A stretch of DNA of 7,769 nt. Source: [Eubacterium] saphenum (GTDB taxonomy: Bacteria; Bacillota; Clostridia; Oscillospirales; Ruminococcaceae). The notes beneath the pieces are model-generated. The model was not told the DNA's origin, ran no database searches, and was given only the letters and a program-made list of their open reading frames with translations. The position numbers and the translations under genes were made by a program. Positions 1 through 5,002 of the stretch are shown in pieces. The DNA lies in NCBI GenBank assembly GCA_004555635.1, contig SFHN01000048.1, positions 1-7,769 on the forward strand. The letters are read 5' to 3'. The stretch's first letter is position 1, and every line of letters begins with the position of its first letter.

Positions 1-28
1 CTGTGGCGAACTCCGTGCGTATCGGACA
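1..28. repeat. 3' part of a 66-bp palindromic repeat unit, cut by window start
   Basis: The first 28 bases match the right-hand part of the two full units at 73-138 and 139-204, starting at ctgtggcgaa and ending at cggaca. It is identical to the unit at 139-204 and differs at one base from the unit at 73-138. The array therefore extends upstream of the window. Confidence 0.85.
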
Positions 29-59
29 ATTATACCATATCCGCAGGATATGGTATAAT
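29..59. repeat. 31-bp perfect hairpin, copy 1 (loop GCA)
   Basis: Arms attataccatatcc (29-42) and ggatatggtataat (46-59) are exact reverse complements around a 3-nt loop, gca. The right arm ends in TGGTATAAT, an extended -10 sequence. Because of the symmetry the opposite strand carries the same motif. The copy at 205-235 is the exact reverse complement of this one, including the loop. Confidence 0.85.
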
Positions 60-79
60 AACGCAAGCGTTTATTATAC
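53..79. repeat. Overlapping imperfect hairpin around AACGCAAGCGTT
   Basis: GTATAATAACGC (53-64) pairs with GCGT-T-TATTATAC (67-79) around an AA loop, with one bulged T. It shares bases 53-59 with the right arm of the 29-59 hairpin, so in single-stranded DNA or RNA the two stems would exclude each other. Confidence 0.6.
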
Positions 80-138
80 ATTATCTCAATGTCCTCGCAC
101 ATCCGTTCGCCTGTGGCGAACTCCATGCGTATCGGACA
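73..138. repeat. 66-bp structured repeat unit, copy A
   Basis: This unit starts with attatac and repeats in tandem at 139-204 with only three differences. Nested dyad symmetry runs through 90-138: tgtcc (90-94) pairs with ggaca (134-138), gcat-type bases at 97-100 pair only partly with 126-129, and gttcgcc (105-111) pairs perfectly with ggcgaac (115-121) around TGT. The form resembles REP or short MITE-like intergenic repeats. The open frames across it are low-complexity products of the repeat and were not called as genes. Confidence 0.8.
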
Positions 139-204
139 ATTATACATTATCTCACTGTCCTCGCACATTCGTTCGCCTGTGGCGAACTCCGTGCGTATCG
201 GACA
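139..204. repeat. 66-bp structured repeat unit, copy B
   Basis: This tandem copy of 73-138 has the more complete dyad: tgtcc (156-160)/ggaca (200-204), cgcac (162-166)/gtgcg (191-195) and gttcgcc (171-177)/ggcgaac (181-187), with small internal loops. Copy A has a G-to-A change that breaks one pair of the middle stem, so copy B is closer to the presumed ancestral hairpin. Confidence 0.8.
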
Positions 205-235
205 ATTATACCATATCCTGCGGATATGGTATAAT
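205..235. repeat. 31-bp perfect hairpin, copy 2 (loop TGC, inverted relative to copy 1)
   Basis: The 14-bp arms (205-218 and 222-235) are the same as in copy 1 at 29-59, but the loop reads tgc, the reverse complement of gca. The whole 31-mer is therefore inverted relative to copy 1. The two hairpins bracket the tandem 66-bp units. Confidence 0.85.
227..235 (+). promoter_or_regulatory. Candidate extended -10 promoter for the HAD gene
   Basis: TGGTATAAT (TGn-TATAAT) lies 59 bp before the ATG at 295, and a second TATAAT follows at 239-244. No convincing -35 is seen at 16-18 bp; extended -10 promoters can work without one. It sits inside the hairpin repeat, so it may be a fortuitous or repeat-supplied promoter. 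Confidence 0.4.
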
Positions 236-294
236 CAATATAATGGGCTGAATAGTTATTTTGAGAGTAAAAATAGGATTATCAGAGGTTAAAT

Positions 295-945
295 ATGATT
301 AAGGCAGTTATTTTTGATATGGACGGGCTTATTCTCGACACCGAAAAGCTGCTTGTCAAATACTGGGTTCAGGCGGCAAACGAAGCCGGCTTTCCGATGA
401 AGCGCGAGCACGCGCTGAATATCCGCTCGCTTGCAGGAAAATTCGCCGAGCCGTATCTGCAAAGCGTTTTAGGGGAGAGTTTCAGCTACCGCGAAATCCG
501 CGCGCGCAGAATGGAGCTTATGGCACAGCACCTTAGCCTTCACCCGCTTGAATCGAAACGCGGGCTCTGCGAGCTGCTTAACTATCTGAATGAGCATAAC
601 ATTCCCGCCGCGGTTGCTACTGCGACGGACATAGACAGGGCGAAAGACTATCTCACGAAGGTTGGCGTGTACAGCCGTTTTCAGCGGGTGATTTCTGCAA
701 CGATGGTCGAAAACGGCAAGCCGAAGCCCGACATATACATATACGCGGCGCAGCAGCTAGGACTTTTGCCGAGCGAATGTATGGCGCTTGAGGATTCGCC
801 GAACGGCGTAAGAAGCGCTGCGGGCGCAGGGTGCAAAACGGTTATGGTTCCCGACCTGACGCAGCCCGACGAGGAGCTTCTGAGGCTGGTTTATGCGGTT
901 GCAGACAGCCTTGCGGATGTTCCCAAAATTATCGAAAACACATAA
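295..945 (+). CDS. HAD-superfamily phosphatase (beta-phosphoglucomutase-like subfamily IA)
   Basis: This 216-residue soluble protein belongs to the haloacid dehalogenase superfamily, whose members transfer or hydrolyse phosphate through an aspartyl-phosphate intermediate. Motif I is FDMDG, with nucleophile D8 and acid/base D10. Motif II is the ATAT stretch at 108-111 (T109 likely). Motif III is the lysine in GKPKPD (K142). Motif IV is ALEDSPNG (E166, D167), which binds Mg2+. Residues about 15-85 form the helical cap typical of beta-phosphoglucomutase and sugar-phosphatase relatives. Length is normal for the group. The ATG has a good site, AGAGG at 284-288, six bases upstream. The substrate cannot be read from sequence; small phosphorylated metabolites are usual. 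The next gene starts 82 bp downstream on the same strand, and the two may be cotranscribed. Confidence 0.93.
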   Translation: MIKAVIFDMDGLILDTEKLLVKYWVQAANEAGFPMKREHALNIRSLAGKFAEPYLQSVLGESFSYREIRARRMELMAQHLSLHPLESKRGLCELLNYLNEHNIPAAVATATDIDRAKDYLTKVGVYSRFQRVISATMVENGKPKPDIYIYAAQQLGLLPSECMALEDSPNGVRSAAGAGCKTVMVPDLTQPDEELLRLVYAVADSLADVPKIIENT

Positions 946-1013
946 ACTACGCGCGTTGCGAAAAGCGCGCGATAACGCATAAGCCGCTTTTGGCAGTTTC
1001 CGCAGCGGCAGAA

Positions 1014-1022
1014 AGGCGGTGA
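1014..1022 (+). promoter_or_regulatory. Ribosome binding site fixing the start of the first DUF342 gene
   Basis: AGGCGGTGA is one base off the ideal AGGAGGTGA and stands 5 bases before ATG 1028. A GTG at 1019 is in frame but lies inside this site, so it is unlikely to be the start. Confidence 0.7.
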
Positions 1023-1027
1023 GCCTT

Positions 1028-2479
1028 ATGGCTTTTGACGAATCCTTAAAGGGAACGGAAATGCCCGCACCGGCTTCGTCCGGCAAAGAAAAACGAAAGA
1101 GCAAGCCGATAAACGGGCGCGTTGAAATATCCACAGACCCCGAGGGCAATCTCGCGAATATGGTGCTTTATCCGCCCGAGAACGGCGGAAAGGCTGTCAC
1201 CGTGCAGGACGTTATGGACCAGCTCAAAAAGCACGGCGTAATCGCGGGAATAGACGACTTTGACATACGCGATATGGTAGAAGCTAACGTTTTCGAAACG
1301 TCAATCTGCGTTGCGAGAGCAATCCCGCCGCGAAACGGCAAAAACGGACACTTCTCCTACCGCTTTCCGCAGGATGTTAAGCTGACACCGCAGCAGGACG
1401 AATACGGCATTGCGAACTTCCGCGAACTTAACTCGATAACCCCGATAAAAAAGGGCGACATCATCGCTGACATAACCCCGCCCACCCCGGGCGAGCCGGG
1501 AATGAACGTTTTCGGCAAGGCTATCCCCGCGCAGCCCGGTGCGTGTTATCTTCCGCCGCTCGGAAAGAACACGCTGATAACCGCCGACGGCAAGTCGATG
1601 GTTTCCGCCGTTGACGGGCATATAGTTTTCGGTCGCGGGCGCTTTATCGTAGAGGACACGGTTATCGTAAACGCCGACCTCGATATCTCCGTCGGAAACA
1701 TCAACTTTTTCGGCGATGTTCATATCCGCGGTGATGTTCAGGAGGGCTTTACGATAAACGCGGGCAAGAACGTGAAGATTGACGGAACGGTTTTCGGCGG
1801 GCATATTACCGCAGGAGGAAATGTCAAAATTGCAGGCGGCTGCCTAAGCTCAACGGTAGAATGCGGGGGCGACGCGAACTTTAATTTCTGCGAAAACTCG
1901 CACATCAATTCCAAGGGAAACATTTCGGGAAACCAGTTTGCGTTCTGCGATATTTTCTGCTTCGGCACGCTCACCGCGCGCGGCAGCAAGGGCGTTATCC
2001 TTGGCGGAAAGCTTACCGCTATGCACGACGTTACCGCGGGAATAATCGGCTCGGAGAAATACACCACGACCGAAATAAACATCGGCGACGGCTCGGTGCT
2101 TTTTGCGCGGAAACGAAAGGCGGAGGCAGAGCTTGCGCAGGCGAGCGAAATCTGCAACAGCGCGCAGAAGAACATCGAATACCTCAAACACCGCAAGCAG
2201 ACGCAGGGCGAGCTTAACGCCGCGCAGCAGCAGCAAATCAAGGCGGAAACGCAGAACAAGCTTATCTACGGAATGCGAATGAAGGAGCTTGTGCAGCTTA
2301 TAGAGCAGCTTGACAACGACATACGAAACAAGGACGCGCTTATGGCGAAATGCACGGGCACAATCTATCCCGGAGCACGGTTTTGCATAAACTTCCTGAC
2401 GCTCGATATCACCGAGGAGGTAAAGCGCAGCAGCGTCACAATTGTTGACGACAGGATTTCGGTTGTTCCGAACAAATAG
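1028..2479 (+). CDS. DUF342 / FapA-family protein, paralogue A
   Basis: This 483-residue cytoplasmic protein has no signal peptide or membrane segment. The order is a basic N-terminal tail (1-30), a FapA N-terminal-like domain (about 31-215), glycine-rich repeats of a right-handed beta-helix (about 216-355), an alpha-helical coiled coil rich in Q, E, K and A (about 357-440), and a short C-terminal beta piece (441-483). DUF342 hallmarks are DISVGNINF (219-227), EGFTI (239-243), FCENS (287-291) and AGIIGSE (337-343). In Vibrio, FapA helps position the polar flagellum. Here no flagellar gene is nearby, so a general scaffold role is inferred, not shown. It is rich in cysteine (10), unlike its paralogue at 3521-4915. 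No clear promoter of its own is seen, so it may be read from the HAD gene. Confidence 0.88.
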   Translation: MAFDESLKGTEMPAPASSGKEKRKSKPINGRVEISTDPEGNLANMVLYPPENGGKAVTVQDVMDQLKKHGVIAGIDDFDIRDMVEANVFETSICVARAIPPRNGKNGHFSYRFPQDVKLTPQQDEYGIANFRELNSITPIKKGDIIADITPPTPGEPGMNVFGKAIPAQPGACYLPPLGKNTLITADGKSMVSAVDGHIVFGRGRFIVEDTVIVNADLDISVGNINFFGDVHIRGDVQEGFTINAGKNVKIDGTVFGGHITAGGNVKIAGGCLSSTVECGGDANFNFCENSHINSKGNISGNQFAFCDIFCFGTLTARGSKGVILGGKLTAMHDVTAGIIGSEKYTTTEINIGDGSVLFARKRKAEAELAQASEICNSAQKNIEYLKHRKQTQGELNAAQQQQIKAETQNKLIYGMRMKELVQLIEQLDNDIRNKDALMAKCTGTIYPGARFCINFLTLDITEEVKRSSVTIVDDRISVVPNK

Positions 2480-2502
2480 CGCGGCTTTTGGGGAAAGCGC
2501 GC
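2479..2502 (+). terminator. Weak hairpin after the first DUF342 gene
   Basis: GCGC-(G)-GCTTT pairs with AAAGC-GCGC around TGGGG, with one bulged G. The stem begins at the last base of the stop codon. It is followed by GAAAAATC and not a T-run, so it is at best an inefficient terminator or an mRNA 3'-end stabiliser. Confidence 0.3.
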
Positions 2503-2510
2503 GAAAAATC

Positions 2511-2538
2511 TGTAACCGAATTGTAAACAAATTGTAAC
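2511..2538 (+). promoter_or_regulatory. Triple WalR-type operator (TGTAAM-N5-TGTAAM-N5-TGTAAM)
   Basis: TGTAAC (2511-2516), TGTAAA (2522-2527) and TGTAAC (2533-2538) are direct repeats with exactly 5 bases between each, an 11-bp period that puts them on one face of the helix. They fit the Bacillus WalR (YycF) consensus TGTWAH-N5-TGTWAH twice over. WalRK controls cell-wall hydrolases, including NlpC/P60 endopeptidases, and the gene downstream has an NlpC/P60 fold. The boxes end 10 bp before the -35 at 2549, a place suited to activation. Another OmpR/PhoB-family regulator with similar half-sites is possible. Confidence 0.65.
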
Positions 2539-2548
2539 CGTTTTGTTG

Positions 2549-2578
2549 TTGAATTTTCCGCGCGGGATATTGTATAAT
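2549..2578 (+). promoter_or_regulatory. SigA-type promoter of the NlpC/P60-like gene
   Basis: TTGAAT (2549-2554) and a perfect TATAAT (2573-2578) are separated by 18 bp. The weak -35 is what one expects of an activator-dependent promoter. Transcription would begin near 2585 and leave a leader of about 50 bases containing a small stem, CATAGC (2584-2589)/GCTATG (2603-2608). Confidence 0.65.
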
Positions 2579-2638
2579 ATATACATAGCATATAAATAGA
2601 CAGCTATGCCCTGTTTGACGTCCGAAAAGGGGGAAAAT

Positions 2639-3280
2639 ATGAAAAATAACATTCTTCTTATCATCATTGTAACCGTAATCGCTCTCGCAATTATCTGCGG
2701 CGTTGTTTTTGTTAGCCTTGCGAAAAAGCGGCCGCACAACGACCCTAATCCCGACAGCGAGCCGCTAAGCTCCGTTTCCGACACGCTGCCCGACGTTTCC
2801 TCCTCCGAGCCGCAGACAGAGCCTCTGCCCCCCGCGACGGAGCCTTCGGAAAGCACTACCGCGACGCCCGACATCAGCGAAACGAGCGAGCCTGAAATTA
2901 TTGCGCCCGAGGCGGACGCGGTAATCTCGCTTGCGCAGTCGCTTATCGGCACTCCGTTTGTTGACAACGGCGACACGCCCGACGGCTTTGACAACTCGGG
3001 CTTCATCTACTATGTTCTTCGCAGCAACGGCTATATCACCTGCCCGCGCGGAGTGGGCGCGCAGGCGGCAATGGGCGAGCAGATTGACTACGACAAGCTG
3101 AAAGCGGGCGACCTCGTGTTCTTCTATAACGAGGAAAAAACCGCAGCAGGCTTCGGCGGAATATATATCGGCGGCGGGAAGATGGTTGCCTGCCTTATGC
3201 CCGGCACGTCGGTAAAAGAGGTTGATATTACGACAAAGTATTACAGGGAGAATTTCTATACGGGAATAAGCCTGTCCTGA
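2639..3280 (+). CDS. Membrane-anchored NlpC/P60-fold protein lacking the catalytic triad (pseudo-endopeptidase)
   Basis: This 213-residue protein has an N-terminal membrane helix (about 5-28), then KK-R, giving an N-in anchor with the rest outside. A linker rich in Pro, Ser, Thr and Glu (about 31-92) follows, then an NlpC/P60 domain (93-213). The fold is plain from SLIGTPF, DGFDNSGFIYYV, PRGVGAQ, LKAGDLVFF and GIYIGGGKM. All three catalytic positions are changed: Cys of FDCSG is Asn119 (AAC, two bases from a Cys codon), His of HVGIY is Phe172, and the third position, normally polar, is Ala184. Peptidoglycan cleavage is therefore unlikely; binding or regulation is a more likely role. ATG 2639 is chosen for AAGGGGG at 2627-2633; an in-frame ATG at 2606 has no such site. 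It sits between two DUF342 paralogues and has its own promoter and WalR-type boxes. Confidence 0.85.
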   Translation: MKNNILLIIIVTVIALAIICGVVFVSLAKKRPHNDPNPDSEPLSSVSDTLPDVSSSEPQTEPLPPATEPSESTTATPDISETSEPEIIAPEADAVISLAQSLIGTPFVDNGDTPDGFDNSGFIYYVLRSNGYITCPRGVGAQAAMGEQIDYDKLKAGDLVFFYNEEKTAAGFGGIYIGGGKMVACLMPGTSVKEVDITTKYYRENFYTGISLS

Positions 3281-3444
3281 AATGCCGAGAATTACAAACC
3301 GACATTGCTGTTGCGGTTATCGGACTTGAAAAAGCGCTGATGGCTGCCCGTGTAATATTATCGAAAGAAAACGGCACACTATTTGATGAAATGCCCGTAT
3401 TGTCGGAGTGTTCCTTGCCATTATCGCCAAAAAGGCAGAATGTA
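3281..3444. other. Intergenic stretch without a recognised gene
   Basis: Nothing here is recognisable. A short open frame (ATG 3340 to TGA 3457-3459, 39 codons) has no Shine-Dalgarno site, and its frame stays open upstream into the preceding gene. It could be a decayed gene remnant or chance. No T-tailed terminator follows the NlpC/P60-like gene. Its texture is more AT-rich and less codon-like than the neighbouring genes. Confidence 0.4.
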
Positions 3445-3472
3445 TTGACAAAAATGTGAAATGTGTTATAAT
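3445..3472 (+). promoter_or_regulatory. Near-consensus SigA promoter of the second DUF342 gene
   Basis: A perfect TTGACA (3445-3450), a 16-bp spacer and a perfect TATAAT (3467-3472) are joined by an extended -10 (TGT at 3464-3466). It is the strongest promoter in the window. Transcription would start near 3479, giving a leader of about 40 bases. Confidence 0.85.
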
Positions 3473-3507
3473 ATATTTAGCGATAACAGCATTTTGTACA
3501 TCTCACC

Positions 3508-3515
3508 GGAGGTGA
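3508..3515 (+). promoter_or_regulatory. Ribosome binding site fixing the start of the second DUF342 gene
   Basis: GGAGGTGA, a full-strength site, lies 5 bases before ATG 3521. An in-frame ATG at 3461 overlaps the promoter and would lie upstream of the expected transcript start, so it is rejected as the start. Confidence 0.9.
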
Positions 3516-3520
3516 TTTTG

Positions 3521-4915
3521 ATGACAGAGCAGACCGAGAGAAAAATTCCCGTTCACGCGGCTGCAGAGATTTCCGTTGACCCCAACTATACGACCGCGTT
3601 TATGACGATTTCCGCGCCGCAAAACGGCGGAACGGAAATGACGTTTGAAAAGGCGATTGCCGCGCTTCAGGTGAAAAACGTGTCCTACGGGATAAACGAA
3701 AACTCGGTGCGAAAGCTCGTTGAGTCAAAACATTACGACGAGAGCGTGTGCGTTGCGCGTTTTACTCCGCCCGAAAACGGCGAAAACGGCGATATACGCT
3801 ATCTTTTCAGTACGGACAACACGCTTGCCCCCGTCGAGAACGAGGACGGAACGGTTGACTTCCGAAATCTCGGATTAGTGCGCAACATAACGCGCGGCAC
3901 GGTTATCGCAGAGATTACCCTGCCGACGGAAGGCACTCCGGGAAAAGACCTTATGGGCAGACCTGTCCCGCAGAAAAAAGGCGTTCCCGCGACCTACGGT
4001 GTCGGAAAAGGCACCGAGCTGACCGACGAGGGAACGCGGATTATCGCTTCGATTGACGGCAATCTGCGCTTTGACGGCGGCAAATTTATTGTTGACGAGG
4101 AACTTGTTATCGGCGACGACATAGACGTATCTATCGGAAACATCGACTTTATCGGCAACGTAACAATAAGAGGAAGCGTTTCTGAGGGATTTTCCGTAAC
4201 CTCGAAGAAGAACATTGTTGTGAACGGCTTGGTTGTCGGCGCAACGCTTACCGCAGACGGAAGCATAACCGTGCGCACGGGCTGCGTCAATGCGAAGGTT
4301 CAGGCGACGGGCGAAATCAGAATGGGCTTTTGCGAAAACAGCGTTGTCCGCTCGGACACCTACGTTGAAAGCGGCTCGTTTATCGGCGGCGAGGTTTACA
4401 GCGGCGGCAAGATTAACGCTACCGCAAAGGGCATTATGGTCGGCGGAAAATACACCGCACTTGACGATATCGAGGCGGGGACAATCGGCTCGGAAAGCTA
4501 TGTCCGCACTCTTGTAACCGTCGGCAACAACGCAATCCTTTCCGAGGAGCGCGATACACTTCAGCGCACTATTCCCGAGCTTGAAAGCAAGCTTGACGGT
4601 ATGAACAAAATTCTTGAAGCGCTAACCGCTTTTGCGAAAACCGCAAAGCTGTCCCCCGAGCGCGAGCAGATGAGAACCGACGTCATTCGCAGCAAGCTTA
4701 AGGTTCAGCAGGAAATTCGCAAAGCGTCAAACCGCATTGAGCGGATAAACGAGGCGCTTATGGTTCAGCAGACGTTTACCGTATCGGTAAGAAAAGCGTT
4801 TTTCCCCGGAGTTACGCTTCGGATAAACGACTGCCTAACGAACATAAACACTCCCCTCTCGCGCTGCAAGGCGACAATCGATAACGCCGAGATTACGTTC
4901 AAGCCGCTTATGTGA
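3521..4915 (+). CDS. DUF342 / FapA-family protein, paralogue B
   Basis: This 464-residue protein has the same build as the one at 1028-2479: a FapA N-terminal-like region (about 11-198), beta-helix repeats (about 199-338), a long coiled coil (about 340-418) and a short C-terminal beta piece (419-464). Shared hallmarks are SVCVAR (75-80), DVSIGNIDF (202-210), EGFSV (222-226), FCENS (270-274) and AGTIGSE (319-325). It lacks the 20-residue basic N-terminal extension of paralogue A and has about half as many cysteines. It is soluble and cytoplasmic by sequence. With its own strong promoter and a terminator at 4950-4981 it forms a single-gene transcription unit, so it is probably expressed differently from paralogue A. 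A scaffold role, perhaps as a mixed polymer with paralogue A, is inference; family function outside flagellar placement is poorly known. Confidence 0.88.
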   Translation: MTEQTERKIPVHAAAEISVDPNYTTAFMTISAPQNGGTEMTFEKAIAALQVKNVSYGINENSVRKLVESKHYDESVCVARFTPPENGENGDIRYLFSTDNTLAPVENEDGTVDFRNLGLVRNITRGTVIAEITLPTEGTPGKDLMGRPVPQKKGVPATYGVGKGTELTDEGTRIIASIDGNLRFDGGKFIVDEELVIGDDIDVSIGNIDFIGNVTIRGSVSEGFSVTSKKNIVVNGLVVGATLTADGSITVRTGCVNAKVQATGEIRMGFCENSVVRSDTYVESGSFIGGEVYSGGKINATAKGIMVGGKYTALDDIEAGTIGSESYVRTLVTVGNNAILSEERDTLQRTIPELESKLDGMNKILEALTAFAKTAKLSPEREQMRTDVIRSKLKVQQEIRKASNRIERINEALMVQQTFTVSVRKAFFPGVTLRINDCLTNINTPLSRCKATIDNAEITFKPLM

Positions 4916-4949
4916 AATACACAATACGATACCATATGAATACATATCC

Positions 4950-4981
4950 GCCGTGCGCTGCCGCTGACAGCGCACGGCTTT
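4950..4981 (+). terminator. Intrinsic terminator after the second DUF342 gene
   Basis: An 11-bp perfect GC-rich stem, GCCGTGCGCTG (4950-4960) and CAGCGCACGGC (4968-4978), has a 7-base loop and is followed by TTTAAT. The T-run is short, so read-through is possible. It ends only 10 bases before the ribosome binding site of the next gene. Confidence 0.8.
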
Positions 4982-4990
4982 AATGTGAAT

Positions 4991-4998
4991 GGCGGTGA
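4991..4998 (+). promoter_or_regulatory. Ribosome binding site favouring a TTG start for the MATE gene
   Basis: GGCGGTGA, the same variant used by the first DUF342 gene, stands 4 bases before TTG 5003. The in-frame GTG at 4985 follows the terminator directly and has no site upstream. Confidence 0.55.
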
Positions 4999-5002
4999 AC
5001 TA

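Noticed and set aside
1..235. CRISPR array
   Set aside because: The repeats are tandem with no unique spacers of regular length, the units are 66 bp with internal palindromes, and no cas gene is present.
3..292. Two overlapping open frames of 82 and 67 codons across the repeat region
   Set aside because: The peptides simply repeat the translated 66-bp unit, there is no proper ribosome binding site, and the frames exist because the unit length is divisible by three.
946..1027. Two small stems (CGCGCG 950-955/966-971 and GCCGCT 983-988/AGCGGC 1004-1009) as a terminator after the HAD gene
   Set aside because: Neither is followed by a T-run and the loops are 10-15 bases, so termination is not supported.
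1850..2737. Long minus-strand open frame of 295 codons, and others at 1301-1804, 1738-2259, 2365-3006 and 6586-7248
   Set aside because: They lie antisense to well-supported genes with clear motifs. Long antisense frames are expected from the codon bias here, and none shows a recognisable domain.
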